Part shown: positions 51,301 to 60,900 of the stretch, one piece after another
How the letters are laid out: each line of letters starts with the position of its first letter
Position numbering within the stretch: position 1 is the stretch's first letter
Notes under the pieces: generated by a model
The model's input: the letters and a program-made list of their open reading frames with translations, nothing else
Database searches by the model: none
Told to the model about the DNA's origin: nothing
From: Dipylidium caninum
Lineage: Eukaryota > Platyhelminthes > Cestoda > Cyclophyllidea > Dipylidiidae
NCBI GenBank assembly: GCA_017562135.1
Contig: QEYB01001685.1
Coordinates: forward strand, 310,001-374,000
Direction of reading: 5' to 3'
DNA length: 64,000 bases
Translations under genes and position numbers: made by a program

Positions 51301-53371
51301 GCGAGAAACTTGGCCCGATGGGAAAATCGTAGCCCTGGCGCCACCGGAAAACTGTTTGTAGCAAGAAATAAGTTAGCTGAGATTCTAGAAATGAGTGCAA
51401 CTGAGAACTGCCTTTTCACCGGTTAGCACTCATATGGTTTCTTCATTAATTACCCGCATTTTGGAATGTCGGTTTTACAAATAATAATTTAGAAACGCTG
51501 GAGGTTAAGGTGAAGCCAGAATGAATGTACTTAGGTATTAGAATAAAAAAACCTATGTAATGGACTTCCGATTGCATAAACTAAGTCATTTCAGTAAAAA
51601 TATTCATTGTGTAAATTTTCATGTAATGGAGTTACCATGAGAGAGGGTAATCACTTAATTATGATGACGCATAAAATTTCTCACCCTCTTTTACTTGATA
51701 CGGTAAATAAAAGTTCATGCCCTCGATTGATAGAGATGGTTTAGCCTTGTTTATGATCGCCAAAGTTCCGTTTTAATACGATTATTCGGGATAGCTATTA
51801 CTTATAATCGTCCCCCAGATCTCTAATCAAACAAGAAGATTTATCCCCGCAATTTTTATTCCACTTAAGAAAATTGAATGCGTAGTTTACATATACTTTC
51901 CATAAATAAACAAATGGAAAGTAATCCAAATGAGAATTCGAGAGCAAATGTAGTCATGCGTGCAATTAAATCACCTTTACGATGTGCCTTTTAGAGGTTA
52001 AATATAGTAGAGAAAACCTTTTCCAGACGGTTATTCGAAATTTATCTACTTACGGGGGTTCATGTGGTCCATCGACACATTGGCCTCGCAGGATATGCAA
52101 AGGAGAAGGATCCAAAGACTTCACCAAGCCTGAGCTCGGCCCTTCAGAATCGTTACGTTTCGGCAATGGAAAAGATGAAATGACTCGAAGTCGTGGGAAG
52201 GTGAGGCGTTGTATACCGATGTGATATGCAATCGGACAGGTGGGAGAAGTGGTATTATCAGTGTTGTGACAAGTTCCACTGTAAAAATAAGAGAAGTTAA
52301 AATGTGGATGAGGGTAGGGGACCACTCACCACACCGCTACGACATCACTTTCCGGCGAATTAGCAGAGAAGCGAGTCTATAAATAAAAATACCTGAAGCG
52401 TAGATGGAGTATAAAACGGGAATTTCATTCAAATCACATTTACTTACTTCCAAAAGGGTTCTCCGGTGCTCTAAAGCAAACTTAATGCGTTCCGACTAAA
52501 AAGCATAAATAATAATAGTAAAAAAACACATTATTTAAACAATAACTGCAGCCATACCTCAATTTGCACTTCTTCTTCTTCTTGAGCAATAGCAGCTTCA
52601 AGTTCAGCGAGACGTTTTTTTGGCTCCCGTTCGCGAATGTCGGCAAGGCAATCGCGAACGAACGAGATAAGCGAAAACACGGAGTGCTGCAACAAGTCAG
52701 TGTTGTTAACAAAACAGAATTACACTTGCAGTTAAATACATGAAGGCTTCTTACTCTCTGGGATTATAAAAGCTAAACTATTCGAAAAACGATTGTGAGG
52801 CATAATAGAGATATCAACTCACATTTGAGAGATTCTCAGCAGCCATAATTTTAAGACATTCTAAAAGATGTTTTTGCCTTCTCACACTTATATCTTGAGC
52901 ATTCTTAATCACAATTTCAGGGCCACTAGAGGAAAAATTACAGAATGAGTTAATATAACAACAGATTTAAGCGAGTGGGAATAACCCAAATATACGGTAC
53001 GGAAGTTAGCAAAAAAGGATTTAGAAACATTTTGGACTAATAAGCTTTAGTGATCAACTACTCACGCTTTCGGGTAATTTGTATCACAAGTTATTAACAG
53101 GTCTAGTTCTGGAGAAGAAAGGGGTATATTTATTGCATCGAATTCTTCATTTACTGGCGCTTTTAGATGAAATGCAAGTCGCAATGGAAAAGTTGCGTCC
53201 GGTATGTCTTCCTCTTTTTCGATGGTGGCCTGGGAATAATTTAAACAGAAGCTAGACTCATACGTGACTTGGCAAACCTTCGACAGATATCAATAAATCT
53301 GAATAAGAAGCTAGTATTAGCACTAGTTCGGATTTTTGCAGATGGAGATTCTCTAATACAGAACCGTCCAT
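35161..53371 (-). CDS. EIF2AK4: eIF2-alpha kinase GCN2, 26 coding exons, apparent frameshift in last exon
   Basis: GCN2 binds uncharged tRNA in amino-acid starvation and phosphorylates eIF2-alpha, lowering translation. - strand exons: 53371-53264, 53229-53066, 52925-52823, 52686-52558, 52495-52448, 52376-52330, 52278-52054, 51351-51122, 49304-49096, 48572-48396, 47823-47559, 46502-46396, 46321-45949, 45896-45770, 45719-45617, 45561-45286, 44389-44150, 43467-43258, 42007-41858, 41781-41165, 40660-40597, 40060-39542, 38943-38696, 38303-38039, 36356-36177, 35629-35161. Phases agree through exon 25 (1728 codons). Domain order RWD, pseudokinase, kinase, HisRS-like, anticodon-like is diagnostic of GCN2 and excludes PERK, PKR and HRI. 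Exon 26 changes frame between 35547 and 35509; one extra base there would explain it and give about 1883 aa, longer than human GCN2 (about 1650). The ATG at 53371 begins the RWD domain; the frame is open further upstream, so the start is not certain. Acceptors of exons 24 and 25 are the least certain. Confidence 0.93.
36357..38038 (-). other. GCN2 intron 24, about 1.7 kb
   Basis: Between the GTACGT donor (38038) and an acceptor ending ATTAAG before 36356. It contains a + strand open frame at 36677-37015 with no recognisable domain. Confidence 0.7.
38039..42007 (-). CDS. EIF2AK4: GCN2 exons 19-24: HisRS-like domain
   Basis: This domain resembles histidyl-tRNA synthetase and senses uncharged tRNA. 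Visible landmarks: the linker helix [12 protein letters not shown], then a motif-2-like segment ([20 protein letters not shown] followed by FDVFAATYR), the short 64-nt exon [46 protein letters not shown] (the GGRYD region of HisRS) and [18 protein letters not shown]. Exon 22 has Gln8 (about residues 1373-1380) and His5 tracts. Exon 24 starts with an acidic stretch. Synthetase activity is not expected, as in all GCN2 proteins. Confidence 0.88.
42008..43257 (-). other. GCN2 intron 18, about 1.25 kb
   Basis: Separates the kinase from the HisRS-like domain. No gene or mobile element recognised. Confidence 0.85.
43258..46502 (-). CDS. EIF2AK4: GCN2 exons 12-18: active eIF2-alpha kinase domain
   Basis: All catalytic motifs are present: the glycine loop GRGAFG (residues 595-600), ATP-anchoring Lys617 in [12 protein letters not shown] with catalytic Asp857, DFG Asp875, and GTIFYMSPE ending near 964. 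The large acidic insert between the small-lobe strands (exons 13-15, with a poly-Glu/Asp stretch from GAG-type codons at 45619-45719) is normal for eIF2-alpha kinases. Exon 17 adds a Ser/Asn/Gly-rich stretch, so DFG to SPE spans about 87 residues, long for this family. The C-lobe in exon 18 ([14 protein letters not shown]...DPTRRPTA) is standard. Confidence 0.93.
44390..45285 (-). other. GCN2 intron 16, inside the activation segment
   Basis: About 0.9 kb, between the GTAGGG donor and the TTAAAG acceptor. A C-homopolymer at 44451-44460 is the only notable tract. Confidence 0.85.
46503..47558 (-). other. GCN2 intron 11, pseudokinase to kinase
   Basis: About 1.06 kb of AT-rich intron; nothing recognised inside. 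Confidence 0.85.
47559..52495 (-). CDS. EIF2AK4: GCN2 exons 5-11: linker and pseudokinase domain
   Basis: Exons 5-7 (52495-52054) encode a linker leading to ILRGQCVDG, the usual start of the pseudokinase. Exons 8-11 give the pseudokinase. The beta-3 lysine is missing (ILLCEWVF where VAIK is expected). The catalytic-loop position reads NHRDLQ, so HRD is kept, but the DFG position reads AEY, so Mg-ATP catalysis is not expected. Later landmarks are [16 protein letters not shown] and DFLQRCLC. The domain regulates the true kinase in yeast and mammals. The intron after exon 8 uses a GC donor. Confidence 0.85.
49305..51121 (-). other. GCN2 intron 8, about 1.8 kb, GC-AG type
   Basis: The only donor giving the required phase 1 is GCAAGG at 51121-51116, preceded by GAAG; the acceptor is TTCCAG before 49304. 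AT-rich, with no gene recognised. Confidence 0.7.
52558..53371 (-). CDS. EIF2AK4: GCN2 exons 1-4: RWD domain and charged helix
   Basis: The RWD domain binds the GCN1 activator in known GCN2 proteins. Residues 1 to about 125 show the fold's landmarks: an acidic N-terminal helix ([14 protein letters not shown]), the central NYPKAGPEI turn typical of RWD domains, and the C-terminal helix ([16 protein letters not shown]). After this comes a strongly charged helix ([15 protein letters not shown], then poly-Glu), likely coiled coil, as in other GCN2 proteins. Exon 1 ends at GTATGAG (53263), chosen over a weaker GT at 53277 because it keeps phase. Confidence 0.88.
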
Positions 53372-54177
53372 CGCATTTTCCCAGGTGCCTACAAAGCCAT
53401 CGTGAATAATGTACTGACTGCCAAGGTCATTGAAATAGGGGGCGTATATTAATGATTTTGCTGATGTATTTGATACCTTTAAACCATAGCTATTCTATTT
53501 TCCTAACCGCTCATATTAAGACATTTTGTTGTACGAATAAACAATTAACTTACGCATCCCATATCCTTACTAAATTACCAAATGAACTACCAAATATCAT
53601 TTTCGGAACGAGTGTATACCAAAATGTTTTTTAAGATAGAGGATCCGTATATACAGACATGAAATGGTTAGCGTAAGTTTGGTTCTAAATCAAAATGACA
53701 TAGTCTATGAAATTAACGGGCTAGCAACAACCACCAAAAATTAATGGTGCATTTATATTTAAAAATTAATCGACTAATAATCTTGGTATTCATCACTCAT
53801 AGTAATGTTGCGGGGAAGAGCAGTAATTCATAATAAAAACGCACTGAAGGCCGGATGTTCATTGGCTACTGTCCCCCTGCTCTCTCCTCGGGTACGGCCC
53901 GCCTGGCCTTATTTTGTCACCCCTATTCTGATAAGGTACCCTGGTTTCTGACGCATAAAATTCAATGCAGTTTAAACATGAGCCCGACAACTAGGACCTA
54001 TATGTTCAACATTTACGTCTAGTTCCTGCATAACTACTCCGCATATCTCCAGTTAATTTTCTTTCGACGTGTTCTCGGTTTCATATTCCTACTTTTAATA
54101 CTGCGTTTCTTGGCCCAGCGAATCCTAATGCTTTCTTCTCTACTTTCTTAGAAGCTAAATTTTGCCTTTAGCCTTTC
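53372..54177. promoter_or_regulatory. Head-to-head intergenic region of GCN2 and NUP133, likely bidirectional promoter
   Basis: 806 bp separate the two start codons, which point away from each other. An AT-rich stretch surrounds a GC-richer block at about 53845-53945 that holds ATTGGCT (inverted CCAAT box, 53861-53867) and TGATAAGG. A pyrimidine tract ending in AG at 54150-54151 lies 26 bases before the NUP133 ATG, so a 5'UTR intron or trans-splice site is possible. Regulatory function is inferred from position. Confidence 0.5.
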
Positions 54178-57100
54178 ATGGAATCATCACTTACTTCGAG
54201 TCGTGGAGGCGATTTTGTTTGGTCTACGGATCCACGTTCTTTGTTAAAGGTTAGGAAACAGCTGGTCACATTACCAACTTTTCTGGCGGATTCCCTCCTT
54301 TCTTCTCAATCAGGTAAGTAGGCAGCTCTGGTTTCTAACACACTCATCTGGTTTTTGTAGACGCCACCGTTAAACTCTTTGCCCATGATTGGATCGGAGT
54401 CGTAACAAACGGAAACCTATTTCTTTGGCGCTATGCTCATTCAAAAGATCCCAAGGTAACTTTGTTTGTTTCCATTTAGTAGTAGCTCTTTTTGTGCGAA
54501 AATTTATTAGTGCCGTAAGACTAAATCATTGCTTAGTTGCCTCATATCAAGTTTTTATGTTAATCTTACATATACATTCTTTTTATTTGGTCTTTAGAGA
54601 ATATACCTTAATTACCAAGTGGATGCAAATATCACCTTACCAATTGTAGTAGACAAATATATTGACCTCGAAAAGCGCTAGCTTACAGAGGAAGGTTGCC
54701 ATTTAATTGTTTTTTTGGCTTGATTAGTGGTCTTTTCGTGATAGTTACTAAGGTGCAATGTTCCTTCGATTCGCTTGCATTTGTTGTTCTGTTCATTCCA
54801 TATTCTCATAACATGACTTTCACGAATTGCAGGCGAGAGCTCCTTTTTGATGTTAATTCGATATCGTTTGTGAAGTTTCATTGTGCTAATTATTTTTGAC
54901 TCCACTGTCATTACCGTACTTAATGCTCTAAGGGTGCAGTTGTCCAAAGAACAACTTAGTTATGTGAGTTATTAAGTAGTGACGCAAAATTCCTTTCCAA
55001 CATTACGCTTTTTGCCATTAATCTAGGTGGCCACATCTTCGATCTGTCGTCAATTTGAGTTGCCGTCGTCGGACGCATCAGTGGCAACAGTATCGGTGTC
55101 TTGTTTCGAAGGAGATAGTCGACCTCGACTATGTGCAGCCGCAGTAGCCGGTGTCCTTCGAGTCTGGCCACGTGGCGTTTTTGGGGCTGTGAGCAGGTCA
55201 CAGGTTGTCCATGACGTTCTTGATACTCGGCTAACTGCGCTCAAAGTGGGCGAACAGTGTGCTTCGATGGAGGAAGGCCCCTGTGTAGGTTATCGTCTTT
55301 TCATTATTATTGTCATATTTATAAGTCTATTATTTCACGTACCTTTATACACGTACCAGAAGAATTGACATTTTATAAAGATTCAGACGTAAATTGTTAT
55401 TTTTTAACCATATTCAACTAACAAGCTCCAGAAAATGGTTTCGTCACTTCGTTTTCAGTTAATGACTGGCACAAATCCGAGTCATCCTTACATGGTTCAG
55501 AGATACCTTAAATTGAGTCTGTTTTAGTTATTGTGTTTACTGGTAGTAAGTATGAGAATTATTTAGTTTTATCACATTAATTTGGTCATTCTTCAATCAC
55601 TTGGCCTTTGTAGAGCCCTGTAAGGGAAAGGCCGACTTTACGTTGGCAGTCCATAAGCTGGTAAACTTTTCTCATTTGGCTGTCTGCTAGACCATTCGTG
55701 ATACTGTTGTGAGAGGCAGTCCACTCTCTTTTTACAGGCACGTTCTTCACCTGTTTGACACTTTTATTATTGATGTATATGGCTTTATCTCAAAAAGACA
55801 TTACCTCGCTTGCCCAATCTAAGGAGTATTTTACACATCTCACTGTTTTTGCTATTCGGTCAAAGTTGACGTGAATTTTCGGGACTTTGGAGACTGCTTT
55901 GACAAGTCACCGGTTTATCTCAATTATTGGCTCCCTCCGATTTGCAATTTTAGTTAATTAAGCTGATTTTTATTTTTTCTCAGCCAGGCACCTTCCTTCT
56001 GGCCACCAACCATGGTCGTATATTCGGCGTAGACGCTAGGACGTCACAAGATCAAGTCTTCACCTTTTTCGTCACCGAAAATAACAGTATTGGGGCAACC
56101 ACGGATCCTCCCCTTCTGAGCTCTACTCAAGGCTATCTGGACGATGGAAACACCAGTCTTCTCTCGGGCTTGAGTCGTCGTGTTTCTTCCATCTGGTCGT
56201 ATGCTACCAGCAAAGTGCCTGTTCTTAATACTAGCGGGGTTGGCACTAGTCTTGCCACTTCTTCCACTGGGGTAAGTGGTCTTCATCATCCCTGCATTGT
56301 ATGCCTTCAGTGATTTTGTAAGCTACGTCCTACGGTCAAAAACCTTCGGAGACGAAGTAATTTGTTTTGAATGAGTAGTCTAGTTACCTTCCGCGTAGGT
56401 GTCAAATATCCTTCTCATGTTTGGGAGTCGTTCCGATTTCAACTCCTGATGTTATCCACCAACTTCTTAGTTTTAACCGAGTTGATTCGTCAGCGAAGCT
56501 TCGTAAAGTACCATCACGCTTGCTTTTCATTACAATGAATTCGAATTTGCAAATTGGTAGATATGACGCTTTCTTCATACCTTTTTTTCACTTTTTTACG
56601 ATTCTCGTGAGATGAGAGAAATATTAAAACATTCCACTGAAACCATAACACTTTTATTACATTTTTATTAAGTCGGATGATCAAAATCTTGTCAAATCTT
56701 GCTATTGACTACTGGATAACGCAAGATTTGATTTCGGTAGTTACTTTTCCTTGTCTTACTCCCAAACCTACTTTCTTGAGGGAAGATGTCTAAAATATGT
56801 TTAGGGCCAGGATTCTTGTTTTGCTGTATTTTTGGATAACTTGCGTTTTTCTCAGCTGTCAGTATGCTTCCCCACATTTCTCTTTCCGTAGTTATCTTTG
56901 CATGTTATGTATGAATATTTATGGGATGAATCTGTGATATACACACAAGAAGGCTGCGAGACGCACAAGGTCGTACTTAGAGCCGGTTTATTGTCTTTTA
57001 CAAAAATCCTTCTTCCCAATTTCGACAGAAAGTTCTTCGGTTCTCTGTGCACACTGTTTTGCCGAATTCCTGTCATGCCTGTCTTCTCACACAGTCTCGT

Positions 57101-57928
57101 CTCGCCATCTGGCTCATTGATACTGATTTCGAAGCCACGGTGGGTTTCCACTCCAACGTCCTTCTTTCTTCCATTGTTATTTTTATTAACTGATTCAACT
57201 TCTACAGCTTCTCCTCAATTTGGAACTTAATAATATGAATTTCGGTGAGGCTGTGGACATGACTTCCACCTTTTCATCCTCCCTGGTGTTATGGCTCCTC
57301 TGCAAATCTCTCACCCAAGAAGATGGATTCTGCCTTTTTCCGGTCCATGTTAAGGATGTATCGAGGGGTGAAGAACCGCCCCAACCCGTTTCCTTCGTTA
57401 TGGAGACAAAGGTTTCTGACTATCAACTGGTTACTTCCCTGCCTGGTACGGATGCCTACCCTTGCACCCTCGTAGCCCTGTTTTCACGAGATGTTGGTAT
57501 CGTCCACATTGTGGAAGGTGAGTTCTTTTTCAGTTACTCATGCGTAAACTGGACCGTTGATTACAAGTTTGTATGTGGTCGAAGAGACAAATGAGTTGAA
57601 ATGTAAATACGTAAGTGAAGGGAGGTTGGAGGCATTCAGTCTTCTATTAGTGAATGCCTGAATGGGCGAACGGCCAGGTAAATGTGTGCGTGATTAGACC
57701 CGTTTTCGTTCACCAGACATATTTGCCATTCTCAGTTCTGACGGGCCGATGCATAAGCCAGATAGAATTCGAGGAGACGTCGCCTCTACTCGCTGTTGTC
57801 AGCTCTCAACGCGATAGCACTGCTCTTTTCACAATCATCACACGCCAGCGCGGCATATATGCCATTTTGGGAGAGGAACCTTGTCTGCCTGCTCTCAACT
57901 GCTACCCCTTGATTGCCCAACTCACCAG
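54178..57928 (+). CDS. NUP133: NUP133 exons 1-8: N-terminal beta-propeller
   Basis: WD-like blades are visible as repeated strand patterns: HDWIGVVTNGNLFLWRY, LCAAAVAGVLRVWPRG, TFLLATNHGRIFGV, SRLAIWLIDTDFEATLLLNL and GRCISQIEFEETSPLLAVV. The propeller of NUP133 faces the membrane and in vertebrates carries an amphipathic lipid-sensing loop. Exon 3 (54940-54963) has only 24 nt and exon 6 (57095-57139) only 45 nt; both are needed to keep phase and bring expected residues. Confidence 0.85.
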
Positions 57929-60900
57929 GTAAGGATGAGTTTATAGTTGTCCTTGTTTATGTTAAAGAATATATCCAACTATTCATTTACTCCCCTGAGT
58001 AGCAGCAGCACCTCAAGTAAAGTTGACTCCGACCAGCTGCTCGAAGCCCTATCCAAAATCGCTATCATACTGTGGATGGGATTTGAAGAAGAAGTGGGGA
58101 ATTTGGTAAACTCTCTCTTCGCCTCACCTCGACGAAAGCAACTCGCCGCTGTTACGACTCGCACTTTCCTCCTTCTTGCACGGCGTATTTTGAATTCTCG
58201 TCCAACCAACGGGCCTGATGCTCGATGGCGTAATCCGACATCAAACAGCCCCAGCGCCTTTGACTTTGCTCAAATTGGCGACTCAAGATTTACGGCGAAG
58301 CAACAGGGGATGCAAAACTTGGGTGGACGTCTGTGGCGTAGTGTCATGAGTGCTTTGGCTTCCAATGGCAGAGATTTTAGTAACTGTGAGGTGACGGACG
58401 TCCCAGCAGTGCTATCGGACCTCTTTGCTCCAATCTCGTCTCGCTGTGAGGCCGATTCAGTTTACCACACCGGCCATCACCGTTATCATATACTCAACGC
58501 TTTCTTATCTGGCGCTGAAGCGTGCGAGTGTGCTCGTGCGCTGCACTCTCGATGGATTCGGTGCGTTCTTTGGCTATTCAGTACAGTATGCTAGATTTTG
58601 GTCCTTCCCTCTTGGAGTGTCATCTAAAAGTGCGATGTAATTTGTCAAATTTTCTCGACAGTAAATGTGTACGTTACCTCAATAAACTACTTGGTGGTTC
58701 AATTTCTCGGTGTCCCACTTCTCTTCCTATTTACTCCTGCACTTCAATTTATTGTCTCGGAAGCGCATATGAAGTTGTAGAAATGAAAACTAAGAATCGG
58801 TAAAACTACATTTTGAGTTGAATGCCTATTAAATTAGGTCATTTAACATCTAATCTCCTCAATTGTTTATCCTTAGCCTGAAACGAAACCTTCTCTTGAA
58901 GCCTGTCTTCAAGAAGACAGTGGAAGCGGCGGTCATAGCAGGTGTGATCAGCGGTGGTGATACTTACAGTCTTCTCTCGCCGGAAGACCTCTTTTTCCAG
59001 GCGGTATGTACACTTATTTCTTTATATAACAGAATGTCTTCACCTACTTGTGTTGTTATTTTCCGGGTATTGTTTAGTGGATTTTTTCTTTCGTTTACCC
59101 CTTAATTAACAAGCATTTTTTGATATTGTTAAAATCCTTCGCTGACTACATCTAGTACTGTTCATTTTGAGGCTTTAGTCCCTTAAGTCCATTTTTTGTC
59201 TGTTCATGAGTGAATTTCGGTAAGGCTACTCATCGAGGACCATAATTTTTCCATCGCTTCTCTCATGTTAACCTCTTCTCTACTCTTATCCAAGAGAGCT
59301 CTTTCTTGAGTAATCTCGTGTAAACCCGTTTCCAACTAATCTGATTTGTTTGAAACCTGGGCTAAAACCAATCAGGGACCCATTCGGCAGGGTTTAACTC
59401 CTTTACTTCCAAATGTGGGACGCGATTCGGGGCCCCTAAATTTTTTCACTCACACTGTATGCCTGCAATTGGAAACTACGAAACGGGTGTTGGATATTAG
59501 TAGAAAACGGAATGCTCAATCTTCTACATTATTTATTAATTATATATACTTGAAATACCTTCCATCGGCATCTACGACTTTCTGCCAACGATTGGTCAAT
59601 TTATATATGCATTTTTGAAAACAATTCTTTGTTTTTAGACCTAGTAGACGAGTCGGAGTCCTTTATAATATCATTTCGTTTTTTGTATTTTTTTTCCTAA
59701 ACTAATTCGTAATCACGAAAAACGCAACAATCGATGGAAAAGACATTGAGTGAAAGTGGAGGATGTGGTAAAATGCATGTCTGTAGAGAAATTGACTTTT
59801 CAAAAGTAATTGGAACCTCATGTGGTCGTCGTGCTTTACTATCATGCACTAAGATTGCGCCGTGCCGGTTGAACAATGCTTGTGGTTGCCTTTTCTTCGC
59901 AAGTCTCATGCGCGGTAACGGGACTCCGCCGCTGTTATGTTTTTGCTTATTTGTAGGAAGGTGGGAACAACGCATGATTTCTTTTTTTGGCTTTCCATCA
60001 TCTGCTAACCATAAGGCTTTTTGATGAAATTTCGGCTTAGAGGTGTGTCCTGGGCCTGTCTTCTTATCTACCCATTTGCAAAGGAAGCAACAAAGATTTG
60101 CCCTTGTGGTCCGTCGGTCATCTGCTTTTGCGTCCTTTCCTGTGGCGCGAGTCCACTTTTTTTTCTTTATCATTTATTGTACACAGATGGTGTTTTACGA
60201 CAGACGTATGAATGGCTAGTTCCAAATTCACAATAACTTGTGTCTGCATCGCATTCTCTAGCCGTCTTTACTTCTACACGTTATCAACACGGGCTGGTGG
60301 TCTTCCTCGAGACTCCTTGAAGATACTCAAATTCCCATAGCTAAATTTTATGGAGCCAATTTCGAATACTTTTTTTTTCGTTTATGGATCCCTCTCCAAA
60401 TGCTTCATAAGTGTTTCTCGAAGCTTGAGTTGCCCTGTGATTTAATTTAAACTCGTGCAAGAAAAGTAGATGTAAATCGCGTTTGGTTTCCATCTGGTTT
60501 AGGCAAAAGTAAAGTAAAAATCGGATGCAAAACGGAAAAATTTTACAAAGTGAACAAGACGAACACCTTTAATATTTGTAAGTAAAAATAATTAGCGCAC
60601 GTTACAATGTCCCAGTCGCAGTTGCACATAGACTGCATGAAAACGCTCCTTTCATAGTTTCCAGCCTGATAGCTCACTATCAATGGCCGAATAATCTAAC
60701 TGGATCGTATGTTTCATCCCTTGGTTCCAGACATTGGCACTACTTCATTTTTCTTACTTGTAGGTGTCCCTGGTTCCCTGCTTCATTGCCAACTTAGCCG
60801 AGCAACTAGTCTCCAAAACCAAGACTTGCCTAGCCGATGATACGGACGCTGTTGACTTTGTCTCTTGTGCAGTGCAACTGTTGGTGGTAAGTTGTACGAC

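Larger units (their letters stand above)
59004..60763 (+). other. NUP133 intron 10, holding the mariner remnant
   Basis: About 1.76 kb, the longest NUP133 intron seen here. Roughly two thirds is the decayed transposon; the rest is AT-rich with no other feature. Confidence 0.85.

Noticed and set aside
43258..53371. Alternative identity as PERK, PKR or another eIF2-alpha kinase
   Set aside because: Presence of an RWD domain, a pseudokinase and a HisRS-like domain in this order is unique to GCN2.
59346..59618. 90-codon + strand open frame in NUP133 intron 10
   Set aside because: Its right part is antisense to the C-terminal end of the mariner transposase; not a gene.
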